Assembly: GCA_002811645.1 (NCBI GenBank)
Contig: PDIP01000019.1
Location: 169,281-233,280 of the forward strand
Reading direction: 5' to 3'
Origin: Corallochytrium limacisporum
Lineage: Eukaryota > Opisthokonta
Length of the DNA stretch: 64,000 nucleotides
The notes beneath the pieces are model-generated. The model was not told the origin of the DNA, made no database searches, and worked only from the letters and a program-made list of their open reading frames with translations. Positions 31,076 to 40,740 of the stretch are shown here, in pieces. Position numbers and translations under genes: made by a program. Within the stretch, counting starts at the first letter, position 1, and the number at the start of each line of letters is the position of its first letter.

Positions 31076-32440
31076 ATGACTCAGACCGTTGACGTGAACA
31101 CAGTCGTTCGCGACAGCGGAGAGCACGACCGCAAATCACAGCAATTTGCTCGGACCCTCGACAGCAAGGACGAGATTGCGTCATATAGGTCACAATTCTT
31201 GATTCCAAGCTACGCGGACATTCATGTGAAGAAACCAGACAGCATCGAGGATAAGCAGCGCAACGAGTGTGTCTACCTCTGTGGCAATAGTCTCGGCCTC
31301 CAACCAAAGAACGTGCCAAAGATCATGGATGTCGAACTGGAGAAATGGGCCAAGAAAGCTGTTATCGGGCACCACGATGACAGTGAACGACCTTGGGTGA
31401 GTTACGAGGACCACTTGAACGCAGGGATGGCACCACTGCTTGGAGCAAAGGAGGTGGAAGTGGCCGTCATGAATGGTCTGACAGTGAACCTACACCTCAT
31501 GCTCGTGGCCTTCTATCGTCCAACAACGGATCGGTACAAGATCATTATGGAGGATCACGCCTTCCCCTCGGACCACTACGCTGTGGAAAGCCAGGTACGC
31601 TTGCAAGGGCAGGATCCAGCGAATGCTATTGTCTACATCAAGCCCAGGGATGGTGAAGAGACTCTAAGGACCGAGGACATAGTTGCCACTATACGGGAAC
31701 ATGGTGAGTCGTTAGCTACCGTCATGTTATCAGCGGTGCAATACTACACGGGTCAGTTTTTTGACATGCCAACCATCACGTCTGCAGGCAAAGCAGTCGG
31801 AGCGAAAGTCGGCTGGGACCTCGCTCACGCCGTTGGCAACGTGCCACTGTCCCTGCACGAATGGAATGTGGATTTTGCTTGTTTCTGCAGCTATAAATAC
31901 TTGAACGCGGGACCCGGGGGTATTGCCGGCGTATTTGTTCACGAAACGTACGCGGACGCCACAGAGCAAGAATTGCCCCGTATGACCGGATGGTGGGCAC
32001 ACAAATTGTCGACGCGTTTTGAGATGAGCAACGTCATGGAGCTTAATCGCGGCGCCGCTGGATTCCAGTTGTCGAATGTTCCCATTTACAGTAGCGTCGG
32101 ACTGACAGCATCGCTTCAAATCTTTAACGAGGTTGGCATGAGTAAGATTCGAACGAAGAGCATGCTTCTGACTGCGTACTTGGAGATGTTGCTTGAGGAA
32201 TGTATAGGTGAGGAACATTACGATATCATCACACCACAGGATCCGGAACAACGAGGATCGCAGTTGAGTATCGTCTTCAAGACTGACGTCAAAGCAGCCC
32301 ACAAGGCAATCAGCGACCGGGGCATTGTCTGCGATTTCAGAGCACCCAGTGTGATCCGCATCGCACCTGTGGCACTGTACAATTCTTTTGAAGACGTGTG
32401 GTATTTTGTCAACGAATTGCAGCATGCTCTGGAGCTGTGA
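31076..32440 (+). CDS. kynureninase
   Basis: A 454-residue PLP enzyme that cleaves kynurenine and 3-hydroxykynurenine to anthranilate and 3-hydroxyanthranilate plus alanine, in cytosolic tryptophan breakdown and de novo NAD synthesis (yeast BNA5). The family opening VYLCGNSLGLQPK is at residues 66-78, followed by WVSYEDHL. PLP contacts are the Asp and His of WDLAHAVGN (D248, H251) and the Schiff-base lysine K274 in FCSYKYLNAGPGG. MTGWWAHK and FQLSNVPI follow as in the family. Length is normal (about 460). The ATG at 31076 was chosen; a GTG nine bases upstream is in frame but not a likely start. It converges with the helicase gene with 188 bases between stops. Confidence 0.96.
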   Translation: MTQTVDVNTVVRDSGEHDRKSQQFARTLDSKDEIASYRSQFLIPSYADIHVKKPDSIEDKQRNECVYLCGNSLGLQPKNVPKIMDVELEKWAKKAVIGHHDDSERPWVSYEDHLNAGMAPLLGAKEVEVAVMNGLTVNLHLMLVAFYRPTTDRYKIIMEDHAFPSDHYAVESQVRLQGQDPANAIVYIKPRDGEETLRTEDIVATIREHGESLATVMLSAVQYYTGQFFDMPTITSAGKAVGAKVGWDLAHAVGNVPLSLHEWNVDFACFCSYKYLNAGPGGIAGVFVHETYADATEQELPRMTGWWAHKLSTRFEMSNVMELNRGAAGFQLSNVPIYSSVGLTASLQIFNEVGMSKIRTKSMLLTAYLEMLLEECIGEEHYDIITPQDPEQRGSQLSIVFKTDVKAAHKAISDRGIVCDFRAPSVIRIAPVALYNSFEDVWYFVNELQHALEL

Positions 32441-32628
32441 ATTGCTTTCACCTCGATCATTGCTTAAGCTACTATTGTCCACAACTTCACCATTCTTTAG
32501 GACGTAATCGAGAGTCTCAATGTGATTTTCGTGCACATAGTAAATAGTGTTTATATATGTTTGCTTCTTTAAAATTAGATTTCACATCTTGCCTGATGTG
32601 TACTGTTATTCAGGGAGCGTGCAACGCT

Positions 32629-34638
32629 CTAGTTTTTGTCATTTCCATTGGCGTCGATCCCCATCAAGGACCGCCATATAACGAGAGCAGTGCGATCAAT
32701 TGCCTCAAAACTGACGCTCGGCAGCGCGGCCTGGATCTTTGCCATCGTTGCAATGTCCCTAGTACCGGACACAAGCGTAACGACTTTGGGTGAGATGAGG
32801 CCCTCGGTCTCCTGCAGCTGCTGTAGCTCCCCCGGGTAACTTTGCGCGTTATCCAGGCTGGTCTGGGCCTGAGTGGCCACATCTCCGACTAGTGTTATGG
32901 CCTCCAGTTCCTGCTTGATCTGCTGATTCGCAACCCCCTTGGCCCTAACTGCGCGACCGGCACGGTGAACATAGTGCTCTAGATCTTTGGGCACGTCTGC
33001 GTTGAAGACGTGGGTGATGCCATCGAGGTCGGTGCCAAAGCAATAGCTGTCTGGCAGGATCAGGTGCCGGATTTTGTTCTTTTGGAATTGACCCAGCGTC
33101 TTCAGCCGTTCTGACGGATGGGTGTGAAGGCCAGAGATCATTCCCAACGACCGTCCCATGCTCGGCATTAGTTCACAGAGCGCCGTGTACAGAGCGATGG
33201 CTTCCTCGTTCTTTGAAACAAAGATCACGCTCTTGCGCGGTCGCTCAGCTTCGAAAGTGTGCAGAAGTGGTAGAAGATTTGGAACGTTTTTGAGCCAATC
33301 GATGTGGGCATCGTCGAGCCTCTCCTGCAGCACCGCCTTCGCGTGCTCATCAGGGGCCATCTCCGGGGTGATGCAATCAAGCGGTGTCAGTCGATTGCCC
33401 CCGGTTGTTAAAGACAGAGGCAACCGGGTTTTCCGGTACGCCGACGCGTACTCCACTACGGAGTGCTGCAGACAGTCTGGCAGAAATGCATCCCCGTCCG
33501 GCCCGAAGAGCTGTTGGACCTCCGAAAACTCTTCGTTAAGGAGCTGCTCCGTCGCCTTACTCATTGTTGCGGAGGCGAAAATGATCTGAGGAGGCTTGGG
33601 ATTGCGCTTGGCCGGACGCTCAATCTGTGAACCACCACTCAGGCACCAACGAATCAGCCGTGTCAGCTGCCTCCGCCCTTGCAATGAGTCCATCATGGCA
33701 TCCGGCTCGTCAATGATAACAGCATGAAGAGTTCGTGGATCAACGGGGCCATCCGTAAGTTTCTGTTCCGCCAAAAGAGGCCATTCAATCAAAGTGTCTG
33801 CCATGCCCACAGTCGTGACAATGACTGTCGGCGGCAAATCAGCCAACTGCTGGCCATAATTGCGAAACTTAGGCTTGAGTAGGTTCTGCCACAATCGCAA
33901 GGTGGATATTTCACGCCCGGCCTTCTTTGCCTTCTTCGAACCGATGTTGGACAATTGCAGCCACGTCTTGTCCATTTGGTAAGTGAGTTGCATATTTGCA
34001 CAGATATGCAAAATGCGCACGCCTGAACCTTTGAGATCAAGGCCGTGCTGTGCGAGGCGTTGATGCAATGGCAGTGCATAGGCCAGGGTCTTACCACTAC
34101 CAGTCGGTGCACGAATGTAGCAATGGGTCTGTTGGTTGCGTAGCAGCCAGGGAATCACTGCAATCTGGATGCCAGTTGGTTTCACCCAGCCCAATCGTTT
34201 GCGTAACGTGGTGTAGTAAGGGTTAGGTAGCCGAACTTCGCCCCAGGCTCTGGCTGCACCCTGGTCAAGAGCTACCTCCTCGTCAGTGTGAGGTATGTGC
34301 TCTCGAATGGCCAGGGTGTCACGTATGTAGTCAGAGCGAATGCGTTCAAAGGATCGTATACTGTCTCGTAGGTCATCGTCGGAATAGTAACCGTTCACAT
34401 CCTCGTCGTATGACCCTTCTTTGTCATCCACAGGCCCGTCGATAGCCCCTGAGAGTCCTTCTTTTTGCACACGCCGCCGGAACTGATCATTAATCTTGCG
34501 GTACTTCTTGTTCCAGCGTGCCCGTTCTGTATTCACGCCTGGTTTTCCCACAAGCATTCTACGGGTACGTACCTGTTGCAACACCGGGTTGCGGATGCCA
34601 TTGCTACCAGTTGGCAGTCTCAGTGCCAAGCGTAGCAT
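32629..34638 (-). CDS. mitochondrial DEAD-box-like RNA helicase (MRH4-like)
   Basis: A 669-residue superfamily 2 RNA helicase. The N-terminus is basic and hydroxylated (MLRLALRLPTGSNGIR), fitting mitochondrial import. Motifs are a Q-motif-like KPTGIQIAVIP (153-163), Walker A APTGSGKT (177-184), motif II as DEPD (310-313) instead of DEAD, motif III SAT (356-358), motif V region FGTDLDGITHVFN, and motif VI HRAGRAVR (558-565). The diverged motifs II and V and the long inserts between motifs Ia and II resemble MRH4, which helps assemble the large mitoribosomal subunit in yeast; DDX28 is the animal counterpart. The start is the first ATG. The helicase call is firm; the MRH4 role is inference. Confidence 0.88.
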   Translation of the reverse strand: MLRLALRLPTGSNGIRNPVLQQVRTRRMLVGKPGVNTERARWNKKYRKINDQFRRRVQKEGLSGAIDGPVDDKEGSYDEDVNGYYSDDDLRDSIRSFERIRSDYIRDTLAIREHIPHTDEEVALDQGAARAWGEVRLPNPYYTTLRKRLGWVKPTGIQIAVIPWLLRNQQTHCYIRAPTGSGKTLAYALPLHQRLAQHGLDLKGSGVRILHICANMQLTYQMDKTWLQLSNIGSKKAKKAGREISTLRLWQNLLKPKFRNYGQQLADLPPTVIVTTVGMADTLIEWPLLAEQKLTDGPVDPRTLHAVIIDEPDAMMDSLQGRRQLTRLIRWCLSGGSQIERPAKRNPKPPQIIFASATMSKATEQLLNEEFSEVQQLFGPDGDAFLPDCLQHSVVEYASAYRKTRLPLSLTTGGNRLTPLDCITPEMAPDEHAKAVLQERLDDAHIDWLKNVPNLLPLLHTFEAERPRKSVIFVSKNEEAIALYTALCELMPSMGRSLGMISGLHTHPSERLKTLGQFQKNKIRHLILPDSYCFGTDLDGITHVFNADVPKDLEHYVHRAGRAVRAKGVANQQIKQELEAITLVGDVATQAQTSLDNAQSYPGELQQLQETEGLISPKVVTLVSGTRDIATMAKIQAALPSVSFEAIDRTALVIWRSLMGIDANGNDKN

Positions 34639-35338
34639 GGGAAGTATTCTTCGTCCTCGATATTCCTCCCTGGTTGATCTACATTTCTGTTGCTATGGCT
34701 CTCATTCCTACAACAAACGAAACCATATGGACAGCAAATAGAGACATGATACATCCTGGTGCTCTGGTTTGTCCCAACGACATCCGTAACAATATCTGGT
34801 GCATGCCCTGTGGTCCAAGTACCCGAACACGAGACCGCGCCGGTCCGCCGCCGAAAATCAGCCGTGCGGGTCTCATACCCCACCTCAACGCATGCGTGTT
34901 GGTAGGCCCGCCCCAACCCTCCCCGCCTTCGAGAGGATTTAGAGCTAAAAGTATATGATATTCCCGCATGAACACGCAGAGTATTAATGAACTGAGTACA
35001 ACCGGATAACTGGTGTATTGAATGGTAACCTGGGATCGATGGAGGAAGGGCGGGTCTTGTCTCCCGATCTGACGTGTTTTGTCAAACTACCGTAGCCGTC
35101 CTTGTGTTTGGTTCCTTTTTGGAACCCCTGTTATTAAGAGAGGTACGTAGTGATGAAGACTATTGTACAGTGCGCATCGCCACCAGATGACTTTTGAGGT
35201 GTTGGATCAAGAGAAAGCTTTACGTTCATGGAAGGACGGATGCATACAAACAAGGAGGGACAGTAGGCATCCCAAGGAGAGGAAACCATAGAAAGGGTTG
35301 TAGGCGTGGCGCATTGAAGGCCACCCATACACACGCGA
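34639..35338. promoter_or_regulatory. divergent promoter spacer, helicase / scramblase
   Basis: A 700-base head-to-head spacer between two genes for predicted mitochondrial proteins. A C-rich stretch lies near 34907-34930. No specific element could be supported. Confidence 0.4.
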
Positions 35339-36253
35339 ATGGGTACCATGCTCCAGTCATTCTTGAGGATGAGCCGTTTGGTGGCATGCAAATCCAGTGC
35401 CGTTTCCTGTTCCGTACCGAAACCGCAGCGATCGTCATGGCTGATCCCAGCGCTTGTGAACGCTGCTTACCACAGGCGGCTGATGCACTCAAACCACGGC
35501 GAACCAGTCGAAGGTGAGCTAGTCCGGCGTCGCGTTGAGCGTGAGCGGTCGCGACCAAACCGAGCTCCGGTTCTGACCGACCGGTCACCGGTCGCACCGC
35601 TGCTCGAAGACCGAGCCCTGGTAGTCCAGCGTTACTTGGAAATGGGCCAACTCGTTTTTGGCTACGAAATGGCCAATCGGTACGCTCTCCAGAGCATCGA
35701 CACAGGCCAGATAATGGGGTTCTTACTGGAGACCTCGTCGGTGTTCCAAGCCATTCAACGTAATTTCTTGAGGCGACACCGCCCGTTCTTGATGTATGTA
35801 ACGGACCCTCGGGGCAATCCATTGCTGCAGATCCGTCGCCCCTGGTACATTTTCGAATCGACTATATATGTCGAGGACTTGATCAGTGGGAAAACCATCG
35901 GCGAAGTGCACATGGACTGGCATCCATTACGGCGTAGATATGATTTGTTCTTGGATAAAGTCCAATTCGGTCGGGTAGATGAACCATTCATGTCCTGGTT
36001 CTCATTTACTGTAATGGACCAGTACGGGGACGCCATCGCAACGGTGGACAAAAACTTCCAGGGCCTCGCCCGCGAGTTCTTCACTGATGCCCACAGATAC
36101 ATTGCGCGCTTAGGCGATGATTCAAACTACAGCCTCGCGTCCGCGAGTGGACGGTCGGGCCAGAACAAGGAGGTCCTCACCTACGATGAACGCGCGGTTG
36201 TGCTTGCCCTGGCCGTGACAGTGGACTTTGACTACTTTAGCCGGCACAGTTAG
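35339..36253 (+). CDS. AIM25: phospholipid scramblase family protein, AIM25-like
   Basis: A 304-residue scramblase-family protein like yeast AIM25 (mitochondrial). The first 50 residues are basic and Ser/Ala-rich, as a presequence. The conserved barrel starts near residue 100: LETSSVFQAIQRNFLRRHRPF (only its first part, 130-150, is clear family sequence), then DPRGNPLLQIRRPWYIFES (156-174), IGEVHMDWHPLRRRYDLF, and a C-terminal ERAVVLALAVTVDFDYFSRHS-like helix, cited here by its ends ERAVVL and DYFSRHS (284-304), which is the hallmark of AIM25. Methionines 1, 4 and 11 are all possible starts. It reads away from the helicase gene. Scrambling activity in this organism is untested and its role is inferred. 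Confidence 0.88.
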   Translation: MGTMLQSFLRMSRLVACKSSAVSCSVPKPQRSSWLIPALVNAAYHRRLMHSNHGEPVEGELVRRRVERERSRPNRAPVLTDRSPVAPLLEDRALVVQRYLEMGQLVFGYEMANRYALQSIDTGQIMGFLLETSSVFQAIQRNFLRRHRPFLMYVTDPRGNPLLQIRRPWYIFESTIYVEDLISGKTIGEVHMDWHPLRRRYDLFLDKVQFGRVDEPFMSWFSFTVMDQYGDAIATVDKNFQGLAREFFTDAHRYIARLGDDSNYSLASASGRSGQNKEVLTYDERAVVLALAVTVDFDYFSRHS

Positions 36254-36702
36254 GGACGGAAGAGGGAAATCCGCCCGACCGCCCCGCGGGCCTCCCGGCC
36301 CGAACCCACCCCCCCCGGGGGGTGAGGTCGGGCCCACCGGGGTTTAGGAAGTAAGGAAAAGGGGGGGGCTAGTCGGGGTTGCCCCGGGCCCGGGTGAACG
36401 GACAGGCGGGGTGGGCGTCGGAACAGGGCAACACAGAGCTCATGGGTGTTGCGCAGCTTTGTCTCCTCCTTTCTCTATAATCTTGTTCTCTTCTGAGCTT
36501 TCGCTCAAGTCTGAAATCCATATACTCAAATAGATCACCTGTATATGACGTGACGCATACATTGTGCTGCATGAAACCATATTTAAAGCATGCCATGTTT
36601 TTTCAGGTTAGAACATATGACGTGTCGCAAGTGATACTTTGGTTGTGGGCAGAACCGGCTGCCAGAAAAGACATTGAAAACATGTAGGGGTGGAACAAAA
36701 AT
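36254..36702. other. GC-rich spacer upstream of SUN-domain gene
   Basis: The first 170 bases after the scramblase stop are very G/C-rich, with an eight-C run (36309-36316) abutting a six-G run (36317-36322) and an eight-G run at 36361-36368. The remainder is A/T-richer and leads into the SUN gene promoter. No coding frame was accepted. Confidence 0.5.
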
Positions 36703-39249
36703 ATGAAAATTGAATCCTTCGGCCTTTGGGCAACACTGCTGGCAGCAATACTGCTGTCTATGGTCACGCAGGGCCAGGCAGGCCAGGAAGGCTCCAATGA
36801 ACAAATTACTTTTCACGAGTGGCGGCAACACAATCTCGAAGAGTGGCCAACGGAATCCGCAGGCGGATATCCAGACACGGGTAGCAGTAGTCAGGAAAAA
36901 TCAAGCACCGGCCAAAATGTTTTCAGTGGAGACTTGTACAGTCTGCGCAAACTGCATACTCTACGACAAGTAAATCGGGATTGCAAATCTCGCAAGGCTG
37001 AGGTGAACCATGCATCCTCAGACTGTGGTGCGTACGTACTACGAGCGTCTTCGGGAACGCGCACGGCATCTGGTGTATTGGATCCTCATCCAGACACGTA
37101 TATGAACTCACCATGCGGTGAACGTGGAGAGAAACGGTGGGTAGTTATTGAATTGTGCGAACAGATTCTTGTCAACTATGTTGAAATTGCGAATCTAGAG
37201 TTCTTTAGTTCGATGTTCCAGGAGGTTGCTGTCTTTGCTACTAAAGATGCGGCGGAACAACAGTGGATTGAACTTGGGCGATATCATGCGGATAATGTTC
37301 GCAAATCTCAGACCTTCTACATTGAGGATCCACAGTTTCCCACCCACCAGTTAAGAATTGAATTCATCGGCAAGTACGGCCACGAGTACTACTGTCCCGT
37401 AAGCCAAATCAAGGTCACCGGAACAACCTTTTTGGAGGAGATCCAATTTGAGGCTGGAGGAGCGGACGACTTCCTGGAAGACTGTATTGAGGACACGGCG
37501 GATGATGAGGTGGACTACATGCTCTCACCACCAGTTGGCAGTGGACTGACTGACGCACCACTAGCAGATCTCTACGAATGGTATGAGCTTGCGGTAGTGC
37601 ATTTGAACGACATTCTGCGCCGTGGCCAGCAATCGCTTGAGGACGATGTTGACTATTCTAAAGCTGTGCAGGAGTATCTAGAGCAGCTGCCGGGACGGCT
37701 CAAGGAGGCGGGTACGGGGCTCATTGGGCAGGCTGTTGCGTTTTGGAGACGGCTGGGCCTCAGTCGCATTCAGGGAGAAGGCTTCTCGTCTCAATCGACG
37801 CGAGACGCCTGGGCTGAGTTTTTTCAACGATCTCCGCCAAATGTTCCAGATCTTACACAGCTGTCAGCTTCCGCGAGCAACCTGCCGGTTCTAGAGCTGG
37901 ATCGAGCTCAACTCTTGGCCAAATGGGCCGGTTCCAACGTCACCGAACGGATCGATAGACATCTCCCGGTGAAGCCACTGGCCCTCGAAATCCCTCAAGC
38001 ATTGGTGAAGCCGTCACCGGACGGCGGTGCTGCCGGAAGCAAAAGTGATGAGAAGGTCCCCGTGCAGGCTGGCCCAGAGGGACAAGTCCCCGGGCCCGAG
38101 TCGTCTGACCCAAACCGCACAGGTGCTGAAGGCTCTGCCACGGCAGATAATCTCACAGGGACACCAACTGACTCTGAAGGTATTGGCACATCCCATTCCA
38201 ACGGGGAACCAAATGGCGTCAGCGATAGTTCAGCCCCCGCATATTCTAGCAGTCAGCGAACTGACCTGAGGGGAGAGCCACAGGAAGGCACCGGGGAACC
38301 TTCGACTGGAGCGCCATCAGGAGCTTCTCCGTCATCTGCTTCACCGATAAAACCTGTGGACGGCCGACGCACTCGGACTCCACCACCAATAGTGCCACAG
38401 CTGCAGGAAAATTCGAACAAACAGGAACAGCAGAACATCATGGGTATGAAGGAGAACGTATACATTCTGTCGCAAATGAGCGAAATCAGAGCGCAGTACC
38501 AACTACTGCAGTCCTTTGTTGAGGGCATGTCTGGCGAAATGAGCAGCAAGAAGGATGCCATGGACGATGCCATCGATGAATCACTCCGCCGTGTCTACGG
38601 TGATATGCATCGCATGAACATGATGATGGAGTCCATTGCTACCCACGCGACCGAATCCAGACAGCTGGATTGGGAATTACTAGCTACAGCCGGGGGAGTC
38701 CTTGTGATTTGGTCAGTGCTTCTTCTACTCGGTGGATTCTACATTGCCATGTACACTGTTAATTCAAATGCATCAGCCCCGTATGCAGCACCTAAAACAA
38801 TGAACAAGACCACCTCCCCCGACAAAAGCCCATCCGACACGTATGTTAAGCATTCATTGAAGTCCATAGGGACCGCGACTTCACAGAACTCCTCTCCGCG
38901 TGTGGACGACCGAGACAGTTGTACTTGGAGCGATACTGGCGACACACCCCGTAGCCAAACCAGTGCCGAAGGGGAAGCTCCCTGGGATGTCAAGTCGGAA
39001 GGCGAGGCTGGCCGAAGACAGCAGCAGCAACAGGCGCACAACAGTTCACTACTTGACGCGTCCACCGTGAGCAGTCCCGCGGAGGTTATGCAAAGAGGAT
39101 CAGGCGATGGTAGGCACAAGTCACTCAGTCCGGTTGCTGTATTCAAGCGTCATTTAATCAATGGTCAGCACCGTCGCAGCCACGACGGTACAGTGCATGG
39201 AAAGCAACAGCCAAGCAGTGCTCCAGTCGTGGTGAAGAAGGAGGAATGA
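36703..39249 (+). CDS. SLP1/SUCO-type SUN-domain ER membrane protein
   Basis: An 848-residue type I membrane protein. A signal peptide is visible at 1-26 (hydrophobic LWATLLAAILLSMV). The SUN-like domain spans about 90-245, with SSDCGAYVLRAS, GEKRWVVIELCEQILVNYVE and the Cys of YYCPVSQIKVTG. These resemble SUCO/OPT and yeast SLP1 rather than nuclear-envelope SUN proteins. A Ser/Pro/Gly-rich linker (about 440-580) is followed by a coiled-coil-like helix (about 590-655) and one membrane helix at about 660-684. The 160-residue tail is Ser/Thr-rich with a Gln run. Yeast SLP1 acts with EMP65 to protect folding ER proteins; the same role here is inference. The start is the first ATG before the signal sequence. 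Confidence 0.9.
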   Translation: MKIESFGLWATLLAAILLSMVTQGQAGQEGSNEQITFHEWRQHNLEEWPTESAGGYPDTGSSSQEKSSTGQNVFSGDLYSLRKLHTLRQVNRDCKSRKAEVNHASSDCGAYVLRASSGTRTASGVLDPHPDTYMNSPCGERGEKRWVVIELCEQILVNYVEIANLEFFSSMFQEVAVFATKDAAEQQWIELGRYHADNVRKSQTFYIEDPQFPTHQLRIEFIGKYGHEYYCPVSQIKVTGTTFLEEIQFEAGGADDFLEDCIEDTADDEVDYMLSPPVGSGLTDAPLADLYEWYELAVVHLNDILRRGQQSLEDDVDYSKAVQEYLEQLPGRLKEAGTGLIGQAVAFWRRLGLSRIQGEGFSSQSTRDAWAEFFQRSPPNVPDLTQLSASASNLPVLELDRAQLLAKWAGSNVTERIDRHLPVKPLALEIPQALVKPSPDGGAAGSKSDEKVPVQAGPEGQVPGPESSDPNRTGAEGSATADNLTGTPTDSEGIGTSHSNGEPNGVSDSSAPAYSSSQRTDLRGEPQEGTGEPSTGAPSGASPSSASPIKPVDGRRTRTPPPIVPQLQENSNKQEQQNIMGMKENVYILSQMSEIRAQYQLLQSFVEGMSGEMSSKKDAMDDAIDESLRRVYGDMHRMNMMMESIATHATESRQLDWELLATAGGVLVIWSVLLLLGGFYIAMYTVNSNASAPYAAPKTMNKTTSPDKSPSDTYVKHSLKSIGTATSQNSSPRVDDRDSCTWSDTGDTPRSQTSAEGEAPWDVKSEGEAGRRQQQQQAHNSSLLDASTVSSPAEVMQRGSGDGRHKSLSPVAVFKRHLINGQHRRSHDGTVHGKQQPSSAPVVVKKEE

Positions 39250-39406
39250 AAACTCCATATGGTTCGGTAGCTTGACAGTGATGTCCCATCCGAGAGTGTA
39301 GATGCAGAATATGACCTTAACGATCAGTGGTATTGTTTTGTTTAGGCATTTGATATTATCACAAATTTATGAACAATATTAAGACTACAATTGCAAAAGG
39401 ATACCC

Positions 39407-40306
39407 TCACTCAAACTTTTGTTTGAATTCGTCGGATCCATCGACACCACCCAGAGTTGGGGTTGATGCATATGGACTGATCTCCCACGGCCGCAGACTG
39501 CCATTCGCTCCTGTACCACCGGCGGCAGCTGCTGCATGGCCCCGGGTTGACGGTGGTGCTGTGTGGTGATGGTAAGCGAGGCCTGCTGCCTCTGTGTCGA
39601 TGATCGGCATTGACCGACGTTTGCCCTTCAAATCGCTACGTAACCGATCTGCTGTCTTGCGTGCGAATTCTGCTGTCTGACGGTCAAAGGGTAGCAATGA
39701 TTCCGATGATCTCAGGCCATCGAAGCCCTGGGTGTGCCCATGTATGGCTGCCACTGTGTGGGTAACGCTGTCCCGTGATGCCGGTGCTGGTGGAAAGGTC
39801 CCCCCATAATACCTATGCAGATCCAGCTGCTTGCCACCTTTGCTTGGAAAGTGTTTTTGATCACCATTGATGCCGTCACTATGCGCATGAGCAAGTCGTA
39901 AACGTGGAGTGCTGTTGTGTGCGGAACTGCGGCGACTGCTTGAGGCAGACGAGGTCGGTGTAGTACCCGTTGACGACAGCCGGCCTTTTTCGTTTGTTTT
40001 GATCCGCGTCCTTTTGGGACGGCGCTGGAAGGCTACACGTACCTGTTGTGTAACTAGGCGTAGGGACTCTGACACTGTCTCGCTTCGAACGACACTAAAA
40101 AGGAATAGAAAGTTTAGCAAGAAGACACCGATCCCTAGTGCCAATGCCCCCAGAACGAGTCCAGCTGCGGCGAATACCCAGACTGCCTGCCAGATCGCAC
40201 CAGCCACAGCGGCCAAAAATGGGAAAAAGTCAAAGAACCCGACTACGAAGCTACTCGTTTCGTATGTCCGTTCAAAGACCCAATCATACACTGACCGGGG
40301 TTGCAT
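39407..40306 (-). CDS. uncharacterised small membrane protein (299 residues)
   Basis: No family recognised. Residues 20-72 are almost continuously hydrophobic (VVGFFDFFPFLAAVAGAIW, then FAAAGLVLGALALGIGVFLL), enough for two membrane helices in a hairpin. The rest is basic, Ser- and His-rich and probably disordered, with a SSASSSRRSS stretch that looks like a phosphorylation target. The layout (short N-terminus, helical hairpin, long polar tail) is seen in ER or lipid-droplet hairpin proteins such as reticulon- or seipin-adjacent factors, but no sequence signature supports that. It is tail to tail with the SUN gene (157 bases between stops), which supports it as a real gene. Confidence 0.65.
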   Translation of the reverse strand: MQPRSVYDWVFERTYETSSFVVGFFDFFPFLAAVAGAIWQAVWVFAAAGLVLGALALGIGVFLLNFLFLFSVVRSETVSESLRLVTQQVRVAFQRRPKRTRIKTNEKGRLSSTGTTPTSSASSSRRSSAHNSTPRLRLAHAHSDGINGDQKHFPSKGGKQLDLHRYYGGTFPPAPASRDSVTHTVAAIHGHTQGFDGLRSSESLLPFDRQTAEFARKTADRLRSDLKGKRRSMPIIDTEAAGLAYHHHTAPPSTRGHAAAAAGGTGANGSLRPWEISPYASTPTLGGVDGSDEFKQKFE

Positions 40307-40497
40307 GTTTCAGTGTCGCATCCGTGTAAACCATTTTATATCATCTTTGCTACTATAGTGTGTTTCTTCGAGATTTCTAATTCAGTTGTTCGTCCATGCC
40401 CTCATCCTTTGTCGAAATCACTGCATGTTTCTTAACCCGTAGAGTGATTCAGACTTTCTATGTTCTTCTTTATTCTATTCACCGTAGCATCCGCGTC

Positions 40498-40740
40498 CTA
40501 ACGCCAACTCCACATTCCAACGAGCCGACACGTTGAGTACCTCTGCCATGGACTCACGTACAGCTCTACGCCATACGTGCAAACTACTCCATTGCGACAC
40601 AGAACGTGCAGGTACTCGCCACATTTACCGCACGTGAATGGTCCTACCCATCGAATAACACTGTGTTCATCACAGTCACCGGTATCCCGTGGTCTCGTCG
40701 GACGCATAACGTCCGCCACAGGCTTAAAGCGAAATGTCAT
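40498..40740 (-). CDS. possible 80-residue cysteine-containing protein
   Basis: An ATG-started frame translating to 80 residues with a compact pattern FTCGKCGEYLHVLC followed by VVCTYGVELY, that is CxxC and two further cysteines at zinc-ribbon-like spacing. No family recognised. It could be a small zinc-binding protein or chance. It would be in tandem with the 299-residue membrane protein on the minus strand. Confidence 0.25.
   Translation of the reverse strand: MTFRFKPVADVMRPTRPRDTGDCDEHSVIRWVGPFTCGKCGEYLHVLCRNGVVCTYGVELYVSPWQRYSTCRLVGMWSWR

Noticed and set aside
31730-32536. 268-codon minus-strand frame opposite kynureninase
   Set aside because: It is antisense to a complete, well-conserved kynureninase.
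35560-35610. Eight-base palindrome (CGACCGGT/ACCGGTCG)
   Set aside because: It lies inside the scramblase coding sequence and is explained by repeated Arg/Asp/Ser/Pro codons.
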